Source: Lewinellaceae bacterium (GTDB lineage Bacteria > Bacteroidota > Bacteroidia > Chitinophagales > Saprospiraceae). From it: 64,000 bases of DNA. Where the stretch lies: contig JADJFA010000021.1 in the NCBI GenBank assembly GCA_016708875.1, forward strand, positions 36,192 through 100,191. The letters run 5' to 3'. A model generated the notes under the pieces. The model was not told where the DNA came from. It made no database searches and saw only the letters and a program-made list of their open reading frames with translations. Position numbers and translations under genes: made by a program. Positions 7,375 to 15,856 of the stretch are shown here, piece by piece. Every line of letters starts with the position of its first letter. Within the stretch, counting starts at the first letter, position 1.

Positions 7375-9873
7375 CGTTTGCAGCCCTGATCCCATTTAGC
7401 AACCCAGGGCTGGGAAAGGCGCACCCCGATTATGCCAAGCCTTAGTACCTTGCAACCTTTACAGGGCATGGGTTTCAACGAAAGCCAGCGTTCAAACCCG
7501 GGAAGGTGAGTTACTATCCGGCCGCCTTGGCCATGGAAAAGAAGACGCACGGTTTAGCCTCTACCGCCGCCCCCCAGCCCTCACCGCCACCCGGAAGGGC
7601 TCCGGAATTGCTAGCCTGAATAACCCACTTTACAGGCTGGCTCGAAGCCAATGCTCACCAGCCAAGGCCTCAGGAAAGTGTTGGGAAAGGCGCACCCCAA
7701 TTATGCAAATAGCCTGAATAACCTTGCACTCCTTTACAAGGACATGGGCGACTACGAAAAAGCCGAGTCGCTCCACCTCGAAGCTATAGCCATCCGGGAA
7801 AAAGTACTGGGTAAGGAGCACCCAAAGTATGGCTCAAGCCTGAATAACCTTGCAAACCTTTACAGTGACATGGGCAACTACGAAAAAGCTGAGCCGCTCT
7901 TCCTCGAAACCATAACCATCAAGGAAAAAGTGTTGGGAAAGGCGCACCCCGATTATGCAGGGAGCCTGATAAACCTCGCAGACAACTATAGGTTGATGGG
8001 CTACTACGAAAAAGCCGAGCCGCTCCTCCTCGAGGCCAAAGGTATTTTTGAAACCCTGCCCAATGGACGCAACCACGATTTTTACAGCAAATGCCTCACC
8101 AACCTAGCTATCTTTTACCATTCCTTAGGCTACTACGAAAAAGCCGCAGCGCAATGCATAGAAGAAACACTGGTGAATCGATCCCTGTTGGAAAAGGCGG
8201 TGCGCCACCTTTCCGAACGTGAGATGGGCAGTTATCTGAGCAAAAACTTCAAAAGCCAAGACCTTGCCCTCCTTTGCCCAAGTATCCGACTGCAAAAAAG
8301 TGGTGCCAGCCTGTTTTGACAACACTCTTTTCTATAAAGGCTTTCTACTCAATGCCGCCAACCAGGTCAAGCGGCTAGCTTTTTCAGACTCCATCACCAC
8401 CGAAAAATTCAATCTCCTGAAATCCTATGAGCGCCGCCTAGCCGCCCAGTACACACAGCCAATTGCTGACCGCGACAGCACAGAAGTGACCGAACTGGAA
8501 GCCCAAGTCAACGACCTCGAAAAAGACCTCGCCCGTACCGTTGCTGGCTACGGGGAGGCGATGCGGCAGGTCAACTGGCAGGAGGTTCAACAAAAACTGG
8601 TAGCGGGTGAAGCTGCGGTGGAGTTCGTCCGCTACCAATTTATAGAGAAAAGGCAGTCTGACACGATGTATGCCGCCCTGCTACTCCTGCCAGAAATGGA
8701 ACAGCCCGAGTTTATCCCCCTTTTCAAGGAAACACAGCTCGACAGCCTCCTGTCCAGACTCCTCGGGAGCGGCACCGCGGCAAAGGCAGACAATCTATAC
8801 GCAGCGCGCAGCATAATCCCCATTCCCCAAAAAACGAACTGCCCCAAAACGTGTTCGAACTTCTATGGCAACCGCTGGAAGAGTCGTTGAAAGGCGTGAA
8901 AGCGGTCTATTTTTCTCCTGCTGGCCATCTGAGCAAACTAAACCTCGGCGCTATCCCGACCGGAGAGGGCAAAATACTCTCCGACCGGTACAATCTGGTA
9001 CAACTCGGCAGCACCCGGCAACTCGTCGTCCCTCCAGAGCTGAAAATAAAGAACAATGATGCGCTCCTATTTGGCGGCATCCAATACGAAATGGACTCGA
9101 CCGCAGTCAATTTGATGAACATCGATTTGAAAATCAATAGACTGATTGCCACGAGAGGCGGATTGAGCTTTTCCCAAACCGATTCTACCCTTCGTGGCGG
9201 TACTTGGGATTTCCTGCCAGGAACGGAAAAAGAAGTTGTTTTGATTGAAAAAATCATGCAAACCAGCGGCATCGAACCCCAAGCCCGAAAAGGTTGGGCA
9301 GCCACAGAGGAGGCCTTCAAAACCATCGGGCAGAGCGGAAAACCATCTCCGCGAATTTTGCACCTTGCCACGCACGGTTTCTTTTTCCCCGACCCAAAAA
9401 CAGTAGACTTCGGACGGCAGACGGCGGATGGTGCTTCGGTGTTTAAAACTGGACAACCCGCTCATCCGCTCTGGCCTGATTCTATCGGGCGGCAACCTAG
9501 CATGGCAGACTGGGAAGCCGCTCAAACCCGGCATGGACGATGGCATTTTGACCGCTTACGAGATAAGCCAAATGAATTTGGCCAATACCGAATTGGTCGT
9601 TTTGTCCGCCGTGAAACCGGCCTCGGCGACGTCCAAGGCAACGAAGGGGTTTATGGTTTGCAGCGCGCCTTCAAAATAGCGGGGGCGAAATACTTGATCA
9701 TGAGCCTTTGGCAGGTGCCTGACCAACAGACTTCCTTACTGATGACCGCTTTCTATAAAAAATGGCTTTCTGAAAAAATGGAGATACCAGTGGCCTTCCG
9801 TGCGGCACAAAAGGAGCTGCGCGATGCCGGGCTGGCCCCATACCAATGGGCCGGTTTCGTGCTGGTTGAGTGA
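7375..9873 (+). pseudogene. TPR-CHAT (caspase-like) protein, multiply frameshifted
   Basis: Kinesin-light-chain type TPRs (SLNNLALLYKDMGDYEKAE, about 42-residue period) run from about 7660 to 8150, with degraded repeats visible back to about 7410. Then follow a helical linker and a C-terminal CHAT domain with the His motif HLATHGFFF (about 9358) and GVYGLQRAFKIAGA (about 9645). CHAT proteins are caspase-like cysteine peptidases, TPRs being their usual sensor part. The frame breaks at about 8255, about 8830 (a run of six A), about 9442 and about 9611. The last break hits the catalytic Cys codon: VLSA is followed by GTG where VLSACETG is expected. The decayed 5' repeats argue for a pseudogene, but sequence errors may add to the damage. 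Confidence 0.8.
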
Positions 9874-10155
9874 GGTGCTTGCTCAATATTGCTGGCCAGA
9901 TGATTGGACCGGACTACCAGATCCAACGTTGTTTGCGAAAACGGTTTGACTTTCGATCAAAGGCCGAACGGGAATCATAAAATTCGATTTTTCACTCGAC
10001 CATAAATTTTGACACACTTTTCTGGACATTACCTATCGCTTGCGCGAGATTAGCGAAGCGTATCTAGCACCTTTCCTGTCGGCTGTGCCGAAAACTCCAG
10101 CAGGGTTTTGGAAAAATGTACAAACCGCTAACATCGGTTTGGCAATATGGCGGCT

Positions 10156-10218
10156 ACATAGGCACAATAGGACACATAGTCCCGATTTTCAACACTATGT
10201 GTCCTATTGTGCCTATGT
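10156..10218. repeat. Word-repeat palindrome, CACATAGG family
   Basis: Perfect 25-bp inverted repeat (10156-10180 and 10194-10218) with a 13-nt loop, made of the words ACATAGG, CACAATAGG, ACACATAGT. It lies 30 nt beyond the ABC ATPase stop codon. Close relatives are at 50271-50365 and 56766-56849. The rest of 9874-10248 shows no gene. Confidence 0.88.
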
Positions 10219-10248
10219 GTTTAATAAATTTATTTTTGCGCTAGGCAC

Positions 10249-10869
10249 TTACTTCTTATAATCCAAAATATTCAAATGCTTCCCACAAAACTCGGCGTCA
10301 TGCGGGTCATTGGAAGCAATGACCACCAATCTGTCGGCAGCATACTCCGAAATGAGTTTCTTGTACCATTCCACCCCTTGCACATCTAGGTTGGTGGCTG
10401 GCTCGTCAAGGAGCAGGATGGGCGTGTCGGAACAGACGGCAAGGGCTAGTTTTAGCCGTTGTTTCATGCCTGAGGAAAAAAAGCGGATTTCTTTTTGACG
10501 ACTGCGGGGCAGGGCCAATAATTCATAAATACTGGCGGGTGTAAAGCCGGGTAAAAAGGGCTTCAATTTGGCGTGAAATCGCAGTGCTTCTTCGAGCGTG
10601 AATTCTTCGATGAGCTCAATGTAAGGAGCAGCGTAACTGATATTTTTGTAAATCGCTTCTTCTTTGATTCTAAGCCCTTGATTATCAAAAAAAACCTCGC
10701 CCTTGGAAGGCGTCAAATGGCCGGAAAGAACCTTGAGCAAGGTGGATTTCCCGGAGCCATTGGGACCCAAAATGGCCCAGCGTTCGCCCGATTGAAGGCT
10801 ACCGTTTAGTCCCCGGAAAATCCATTCGAGGCGGTATCGCTTGCCAATGTTTTGAAATTGAATGGTCAC
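10249..10869 (-). CDS. ABC transporter ATP-binding protein
   Basis: A 206-aa stand-alone ATPase. Walker A GPNGSGKST (residues about 35-43), signature-like FSSGMKQRL, and Walker B LLLDEP are present. It would power an ABC transporter at the inner membrane, but no permease is adjacent, so the cargo is unknown. The start is GTG at 10869, overlapping the lpxA stop by four bases (GTGA), which implies translational coupling. The order lpxC-fabZ, lpxA, ABC ATPase suggests a link with envelope biogenesis, though that is inference from position. A strong palindrome follows the gene. Confidence 0.9.
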   Translation of the reverse strand: MTIQFQNIGKRYRLEWIFRGLNGSLQSGERWAILGPNGSGKSTLLKVLSGHLTPSKGEVFFDNQGLRIKEEAIYKNISYAAPYIELIEEFTLEEALRFHAKLKPFLPGFTPASIYELLALPRSRQKEIRFFSSGMKQRLKLALAVCSDTPILLLDEPATNLDVQGVEWYKKLISEYAADRLVVIASNDPHDAEFCGKHLNILDYKK

Positions 10870-11654
10870 GCCCGGTAACCTTTGATGATGCCCCGTTTTG
10901 AAGTTCGCGCAAAATCGAGGATTTGGGTTTTGTGCTCGCTGTCAGGAATTTCGGCTTCGATGATTTTCAAGGCTTGTTTGACGCTGTGCCCACGAACATA
11001 GAGGATTCGGAAAATGTCTTCGATGTGGTGTATATCCGCTTGTGTAAAGCGACGTCGGTGCAAGCCAATACCATTGATACCTACATAGGAAAGCGGTTCG
11101 CGGGCGGCAGTAATAAAAGGCGGCACGTCCTTGCGCACCAGCGAACCACCCCCAATCATCACTTGTGCGCCGATGCGTACAAATTGGTGCACAGCCACCA
11201 TTCCCCCCAAAGTAGCCCATTCGCCAATGTGTATGTGACCTGCGAGCGTCACGTTGTTGGCCAGCAATGTATCATGCCCGATATGACAGTCGTGTGCGAC
11301 GTGGACGTAGGCCATAATGAGGCACTTTTCGCCGATAGTTGTTTTGCCTCCAAATTTGAGGTTCCCGCGGTTGAGGGTACAGCATTCCCGGATGATGGTG
11401 CCGTTTCCAATTTCGAGTATGGCATTTTCTTCGAGGGGGTCTCTTGTTTGCGGGGGCGCGCTGAGCACCGTACCGGGAAATACCCGGCATTCTTCGCCGA
11501 GGCGCGTACCATTCATGATGGTTACATTAGGGGCAATCCAGCAGTTGTCGCCTATGGAGACGTCCTCTTCTATCGTGGTGAAGTTGCCGATGTGTACGTT
11601 TTTGCCGATTCGGGCATTTGGGTGCACGTCGCGGAAGCCGTCGGTATAATTCAT
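10866..11654 (-). CDS. lpxA: UDP-N-acetylglucosamine acyltransferase
   Basis: First enzyme of lipid A synthesis: transfers a 3-hydroxyacyl chain from ACP to UDP-GlcNAc in the cytoplasm. It shows hexapeptide repeats of a left-handed beta-helix (HIGNFTTI, VSIGDNCWI, TTIGEKCLIMAYVHVAHDCHIG) and the catalytic His at about residue 121 in HVAHDCHIG. 262 aa, normal length. The start ATG at 11654 (MNYTDG) was chosen over an upstream in-frame ATG because the latter lies inside lpxC-fabZ. It lies 19 nt downstream of lpxC-fabZ in the same operon and overlaps the ABC ATPase gene. Confidence 0.95.
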   Translation of the reverse strand: MNYTDGFRDVHPNARIGKNVHIGNFTTIEEDVSIGDNCWIAPNVTIMNGTRLGEECRVFPGTVLSAPPQTRDPLEENAILEIGNGTIIRECCTLNRGNLKFGGKTTIGEKCLIMAYVHVAHDCHIGHDTLLANNVTLAGHIHIGEWATLGGMVAVHQFVRIGAQVMIGGGSLVRKDVPPFITAAREPLSYVGINGIGLHRRRFTQADIHHIEDIFRILYVRGHSVKQALKIIEAEIPDSEHKTQILDFARTSKRGIIKGYRA

Positions 11655-11673
11655 TTTTTTAGAATGGGTTTGT

Positions 11674-13083
11674 TCACGCTTCTGGGGGAGTTTCTTTGGT
11701 TCGGCGCACAATTTGCGCAGTGAGTTCCCCTTCCGAAACGATTTTACTTCCAACGTATGCCGTGCCTTGCATGTGCACGATACCACGCCGTATGGGTTCG
11801 AGGAGTTCCATTTTGAGTATCAAGGTATCACCAGGCATCACTTTCGCCTTGAACTTGGTATTGTCAATCTTGAGGAAATAGGTATCCCAATTGCCTTTGT
11901 CCGGTACGCTATGCAGCGCGAGAATGCCGCCCGTTTGAGCCAGCGCCTCGATCTGTAAAACGCCCGGGAACACTGGGTTGCCAGGAAAATGCCCCTGAAA
12001 CAAAGCCTCGTTGATGGACACGTTTTTTACGCCCACAATGTGTGTTTCACTGATTTCGATGATCTTGTCCAACATCAGGAAAGGGTAGCGGTGGGGCAAG
12101 ATTTGCATGATGGCATTTACATCGAGCACGGGTTCTTTCTCCGGATCGTATTTGGGGATGCCGATGAGCCTTCGCTTTTCAATGAAGTGTTTTTTGAGGA
12201 TTTTGGCAAACTCTATATTGGCGGTGTGTCCAGGCTTGGTGGCCACAATTTTCCCCCGTATGTGCTTGCCAATCAATGCTAAATCACCAATTACGTCCAA
12301 CAGTTTGTGCCGAGCGGGTTCGTTTGGAAAGTGGAGTTTCACTGTATTCAGCACCCCTTCTGTTTCCACTTTAATGCTCGGTTTGCCCATTTTTTTGGCC
12401 AAATTATCCAACTCATCCTGATCCATCCTTCTGTCGGCAATTACGATTGCGTTTTCTAAATCGCCTCCTTTCACCAGGCCGAGGTCGAGCAGTTTTTCCA
12501 GTTCGTGCAAAAAAACAAAGGTGCGGCAGGGTGCTATTTCAGAGGCATAATCGGCCAAATCATGCAAAGCTGCAAACTGTGGCCCCAGCACTTTGGAGTT
12601 GAAATCAATCATCGCTGTCACCTCAAAATGATCAGCAGGAAGGGCCAGCAATTCTGTCCCGGTCACTTCGTCTTTGTAGGAAATCGGCTCTGTAATTTCA
12701 AAATATTCGCGATCGGCTGTCATTTCCTGACGCCCTGCTTTTTGCAATGCTTCCACAAAGGGCATCGAAGTGCCGTTCATGATCGGCATCTCGGGGCCGT
12801 CTATTTCAAGCAGCACATTGTCGTAACCCAAGCCCATGAGCGCGGAGAGTACGTGTTCGACCGTGGAAACTTGCGCTTCGCCACTTTTGAGCGTTGTGCC
12901 TCGGTTAGTGGAGTAAACGAGTTTCACATCCGCTGGAATGATGGGTTGCTCTGGCAGATCAATACGTTGGAAGCGGAAGCCATGGTTGGCATCGGCAGGT
13001 TTAAAAGTCAAAGTGACGTTTCGGCCTGTGTGCAGGCCCACGCCGCTAACCGAGACAGGGTTTTGAATGGTGGATTGCTTCAT
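11674..13083 (-). CDS. lpxC-fabZ: Bifunctional LpxC deacetylase / FabZ dehydratase
   Basis: A fusion typical of Bacteroidota, 469 aa. Residues 1-305 are LpxC, the zinc deacetylase committing UDP-acyl-GlcNAc to lipid A: zinc ligands H77 (STVEHVLSAL), H259 and D263 (HKLLDVIGDL), catalytic H286 (PGHTANI). Residues about 320-465 are FabZ, the 3-hydroxyacyl-ACP dehydratase: ILPHRYPFLMLDK, then GHFPGNPVFPG with the active-site His at 365 and Glu at 379. The fusion ties lipid A and fatty-acid synthesis, both drawing on 3-hydroxyacyl-ACP. It heads the operon with lpxA and the ABC ATPase, with a promoter about 130 bp upstream. Confidence 0.97.
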   Translation of the reverse strand: MKQSTIQNPVSVSGVGLHTGRNVTLTFKPADANHGFRFQRIDLPEQPIIPADVKLVYSTNRGTTLKSGEAQVSTVEHVLSALMGLGYDNVLLEIDGPEMPIMNGTSMPFVEALQKAGRQEMTADREYFEITEPISYKDEVTGTELLALPADHFEVTAMIDFNSKVLGPQFAALHDLADYASEIAPCRTFVFLHELEKLLDLGLVKGGDLENAIVIADRRMDQDELDNLAKKMGKPSIKVETEGVLNTVKLHFPNEPARHKLLDVIGDLALIGKHIRGKIVATKPGHTANIEFAKILKKHFIEKRRLIGIPKYDPEKEPVLDVNAIMQILPHRYPFLMLDKIIEISETHIVGVKNVSINEALFQGHFPGNPVFPGVLQIEALAQTGGILALHSVPDKGNWDTYFLKIDNTKFKAKVMPGDTLILKMELLEPIRRGIVHMQGTAYVGSKIVSEGELTAQIVRRTKETPPEA

Positions 13084-13091
13084 ATTAAGGA

Positions 13092-13304
13092 AGTTGGACT
13101 ATAGGACTTTGGACATTGGACATTGTTAAGTTTGGAATGGAAGCGCAGTAATTTGCTTCACATAACATACATCCTGTTCAAAGTCGAAAAATCGGCTGTA
13201 GGAAAAATCGGCGGGCAAAAGTACAATTTGCAGATGGAAAACGAAGCAATCTAATGTCTAAGGCCCAACAATCTAACGTCCAATGTCCCAAAGTCTATCG
13301 TCCA
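13092..13304. repeat. Word-repeat palindrome, GGACATT family
   Basis: Imperfect inverted repeat: about 13094-13130 (repeats of TTGGACATTGGACATTG) pairs with about 13267-13304 (CCAATGTCCCAAAGTC). The loop of about 140 nt holds the likely lpxC promoter. It overlaps the last codons of recR by a few bases. Confidence 0.65.
13216..13249 (-). promoter_or_regulatory. Predicted promoter of lpxC-fabZ
   Basis: On the minus strand: -33 TTG (13249-13247), 23-nt spacer, -7 TACTTTTG (13223-13216), matching the Bacteroidota consensus TAnnTTTG. It predicts a leader of about 125 nt. Confidence 0.5.
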
Positions 13305-13903
13305 GCATAAGGCGTTCGCGTCACGATACTGCGCCCCAAAGTGAGTTCGTCGGCATATTCCAAATCCCCACCAAAGGAGACCCCCCGTGCTATGGCACTT
13401 ACCTGAACCCCCAAGGGCTGGAGTTTTTTAGAAATGTAAAAAATGGTCGTTTCACCCTCAATAGTCGGGCTGATGGCCATAATGGCCTCTCGTATTTCGC
13501 CTTGCTTTGCCCGTATTTCTAACGATTCAATATTCAGATCAGAGGGACCAACTCCTTCGATGGGTGAGATGATGCCACCCAACACGTGATACAGACCCCG
13601 AAACTGGCTCGTGTCTTCAATCGCCATGAGGTCGCGAATATTTTCTACTACACAAACCAGCGTGCGGTCGCGGCGTGGGTCGGTGCAGATTTGGCACAAT
13701 TCGTCGTCAGAAAGGTTGTGGCACTGGCGGCATTCTCGAATACCCTCGCGCATGGCTGTTAGGGCTCCGGCAAATTGATCTGTGGCCGCCTTGTCTTGCT
13801 TAAGCATGTGCAACACAAGCCGCAAGGCCGTTTTTCGCCCGATCCCGGGAAGGGAAGCGAATGCTTCGACGGCTTTTTCGATGAGTTTGGAAGAGAAGGT
13901 CAT
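13295..13903 (-). CDS. recR: Recombination mediator protein RecR
   Basis: Acts with RecO to load RecA at gaps and ends in DNA repair. The 202-aa protein has the N-terminal helix-hairpin-helix (FASLPGIGRKTALRLVLHML), a four-cysteine zinc finger (CRQCHNLSDDELCQIC), and a Toprim domain (LVCVVENIRDLMAIE ... GPSDLNIESL). Normal length. The start ATG at 13903 lies four bases from a TAACTTTG box, so the message is probably leaderless. Monocistronic by appearance. Confidence 0.96.
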   Translation of the reverse strand: MTFSSKLIEKAVEAFASLPGIGRKTALRLVLHMLKQDKAATDQFAGALTAMREGIRECRQCHNLSDDELCQICTDPRRDRTLVCVVENIRDLMAIEDTSQFRGLYHVLGGIISPIEGVGPSDLNIESLEIRAKQGEIREAIMAISPTIEGETTIFYISKKLQPLGVQVSAIARGVSFGGDLEYADELTLGRSIVTRTPYAGR

Positions 13904-13907
13904 GGGG

Positions 13908-13915
13908 CAAAGTTA
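13908..13915 (-). promoter_or_regulatory. -7 box immediately before recR
   Basis: TAACTTTG on the minus strand, matching TAnnTTTG, ends four bases before the ATG. No TTG is visible at the expected -33 distance. Confidence 0.4.
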
Positions 13916-13928
13916 GGAAAACGGCGAT

Positions 13929-14339
13929 TCATGGATAGAGGCCGTCTTCCATAAGCAATCTCCGGTGGATGAGCCTTTCTGGATCGTTAAGATGAAGTGT
14001 TTTTATAGTTGCTTCACCAATTCTTGATTTTGGCAAAATTTCTCCATGATCTACCAAAAAATGTTCTACCCAAATGTGAATACGTGGGTTGAAAAGGGCA
14101 ACAATATCTTGGTAGGATTCCAAAAAAGTACTTAGGTCAGTGCCTTTAAATTGGTTACAATGCGGGCAAGCGTATGCAAGATTCTCTGGCTCATCTCCAC
14201 CACCATGCTTCAAACTTGCAATGTGGTCAATTTGAAAAGGGAGGAAAAGATATTCCTGATGAACGCGACAATATTCGCAACGGTGAGCTGCACGTTCGGC
14301 TACAAATTGTCTGACAGAATCTGGTAGGCGACGACTCAT
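13929..14339 (-). CDS. HNH endonuclease family protein
   Basis: A 136-aa protein with an HNH fold: CEYC at about residues 22-25, QIDHIASLKHGGGDEPENLAYAC in the middle, then CPHCNQFKG. The paired CxxC motifs bind structural zinc and the His-Asn-His residues bind the catalytic metal. Such stand-alone HNH proteins are common and their targets are usually unknown. Its start overlaps the stop of the upstream 78-aa gene by four bases (ATGA), so the two are co-translated. The C-terminal part (RIHIWVEHFLVDHG) matches my memory of a family paired with the same small upstream gene in cyanobacteria. Confidence 0.88.
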   Translation of the reverse strand: MSRRLPDSVRQFVAERAAHRCEYCRVHQEYLFLPFQIDHIASLKHGGGDEPENLAYACPHCNQFKGTDLSTFLESYQDIVALFNPRIHIWVEHFLVDHGEILPKSRIGEATIKTLHLNDPERLIHRRLLMEDGLYP

Positions 14340-14572
14340 GCTTCAACAAGTCGGCGGGCACGGACTTTAGCCAAGCCAATCAAAAGATCAAGTGCCAAAT
14401 ACCGCTCCAATTCAATGGATTCCTCCCAACTGATGTCCCCTTCTTTCTTTTTATCCACCAGCTCTTCCACCCGTTCGGCCATGGCAGAAGGAGCGTGGAG
14501 CTTGAGAACTTGAGTAGGGTTGAGTCGGGCAAGGATTTCGGCCACATCGCCAAAAGCTTCGGAAACAGTCAT
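14336..14572 (-). CDS. Small protein upstream of the HNH gene
   Basis: 78 aa, helical and acidic in the middle (VEELVDKKKEGDISWEESIELERYLALD), with no membrane segment. I do not recognise a named family. The four-base overlap with the HNH gene suggests a functional pair, and its size would fit an antitoxin or immunity-type partner, but nothing in the sequence proves that. The start ATG at 14572 is the only sensible one. Confidence 0.75.
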   Translation of the reverse strand: MTVSEAFGDVAEILARLNPTQVLKLHAPSAMAERVEELVDKKKEGDISWEESIELERYLALDLLIGLAKVRARRLVEA

Positions 14573-14635
14573 AGCTATTGAAGTTTGTGCAAAATTAACG
14601 ATTTTTTGGCAAATTTAGTCCCAAGCCTCTAGCAT

Positions 14636-15376
14636 TTAGAATGGATACTTCACATCAGTCAAAAACAAACCTTCTGGTGGCACACTCAGACTCTTTTTCA
14701 AAGGTTTTTGTTCGTCCAAAGCCTTTTTTACATCTTCCACATGCAACTGCCCTCTGCCCACCTGTACACACGCTCCCACAATCAACCGCACCATTCCCCG
14801 CAAAAAACGGTTGGCCGTAATGTGGAAAATCCACTGATGTTGCTCCGGGCGTTGTTGCCAAAAAGCGGTTTTCATTTCACAAGCGTAATGTTCCAAGCCA
14901 CTGTCGGTTTTACAAAAAGGGAAAAAAGCCGAATAATTCGTCAACAGGGCTGCGACTTCCTGCATTTTGTCAAAATCAAGGCGCTTGTAAAGCGGGTAAT
15001 GCCAGGCCGTTTCAGTGGAAAACGGGTCTTTGCGCAGCGACACAACGTATTCATAACTACGCTCGTAAGCATCAAAACGGGCATGGGCTTCGGGTGAGAC
15101 AGGCCTGATTTCATGCACGGCTATGTCATTCGGTAAGAGACTGTTGAGGCCATTTAGAAACGTGGGTGGCAGGATTGCTTCGCTGTCAAAATGCGCCACA
15201 TAATACCTGGCATGTACACCCGCATCTGTACGCCCACAACCTGTAATCTCTATTTTACAGCGCAAAATGGTACTCAAGGCCGCTTCCAAAGTGGCTTGCA
15301 CCGAAGGCGCATTGGGCTGTACCTGCCAGCCAGCGTACCGTGTGCCGCGATAAGAAAGGGTTAGAAAATAGCGCAT
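14636..15376 (-). CDS. truA: tRNA pseudouridine(38-40) synthase
   Basis: Isomerises uridines 38-40 in the tRNA anticodon arm. 246 aa with the TruA hallmarks: the catalytic Asp51 in GCGRTDAGVHA, RGTRYAGWQVQP at the start and RFLRGMVRLIVG in the C-terminal domain. The ATG at 15376 (MRYFLTLSYRGTRYAGW) fits the family; an 83-residue upstream extension is spurious. A TACCTTTG box ends eight bases upstream, so the transcript is probably leaderless. Confidence 0.96.
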   Translation of the reverse strand: MRYFLTLSYRGTRYAGWQVQPNAPSVQATLEAALSTILRCKIEITGCGRTDAGVHARYYVAHFDSEAILPPTFLNGLNSLLPNDIAVHEIRPVSPEAHARFDAYERSYEYVVSLRKDPFSTETAWHYPLYKRLDFDKMQEVAALLTNYSAFFPFCKTDSGLEHYACEMKTAFWQQRPEQHQWIFHITANRFLRGMVRLIVGACVQVGRGQLHVEDVKKALDEQKPLKKSLSVPPEGLFLTDVKYPF

Positions 15377-15383
15377 CGAAAGG

Positions 15384-15391
15384 CAAAGGTA
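15384..15391 (-). promoter_or_regulatory. -7 box immediately before truA
   Basis: TACCTTTG on the minus strand, matching TAnnTTTG, seven bases from the ATG. No clear -33 TTG. Confidence 0.4.
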
Positions 15392-15448
15392 GGGTATGTG
15401 GTTTGAAGGGGTTTGGGGGGTTGTAGTTTTTGCCTTGCGCGGGGGGAA

Positions 15449-15745
15449 TTGGTATTCAAACAGACCCCGTCCGGCAAACGCAAGGAGCTTTACTTTGCTG
15501 AAAAGGACCTTTGGAAAGTGATCCGCCAAATTATCATCAACCGAAAAAAACGTGAACTGGAACCCGTACTTCGGGTGCTGGACGAATTGGCCGCCGTGGA
15601 GGAAAATTGTCCAAATTCGGAGCACTTTTGTACGGTGGTGCGTGATATCCGCAAGTTCTCACACAAGGCAAATCAGACGCTCGATACAATCATTAAGGCG
15701 GATTCCCATTGGCTGGGCGGAGCGTTTTTGAGTATGGTGCGGTAA
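15449..15745 (+). CDS. Hypothetical helical protein
   Basis: An open frame of about 98 codons with sensible codon use, reading KQTPSGKRKELYFAEKDLW, then charged helices (REL, EPVLRVLDELAAVEEN). No family recognised. There is no ATG; TTG at 15449 is the likeliest start, about 20 nt past a TTTTTGCC stretch. It may be a real small gene or the tail of a lost larger one. The stop abuts the palindrome at 15748. Confidence 0.4.
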   Translation: MVFKQTPSGKRKELYFAEKDLWKVIRQIIINRKKRELEPVLRVLDELAAVEENCPNSEHFCTVVRDIRKFSHKANQTLDTIIKADSHWLGGAFLSMVR

Positions 15746-15747
15746 CA

Positions 15748-15856
15748 AGTAACAAGTTTCAAGTAGAAAGTTAAAAGTTTAGCCAGGGCTTGGCATTCTT
15801 TTAACTTTCTACTTGAAACTTGTTACTTTTTACTTGAAACTTTCCACTTGTTACTC
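15748..15856. repeat. Word-repeat palindrome, ACTTGTAACT family
   Basis: Perfect 30-bp inverted repeat, 15748-15777 and 15798-15827, with a 20-nt loop, followed by more copies of ACTTGAAACTTT and ACTTGTTACT up to the synthetase stop. The same words make up the palindromes at 24098-24177 and 55534-55625. Confidence 0.9.

Noticed and set aside
7308..7550. Minus-strand ORF of 80 aa
   Set aside because: It is the antisense of degraded TPR repeats and has no family resemblance.
10156..10218. Simple intrinsic terminator of the ABC ATPase gene
   Set aside because: On the minus strand the hairpin is not followed by a T-run, and the same words recur elsewhere, so it is listed as a repeat.
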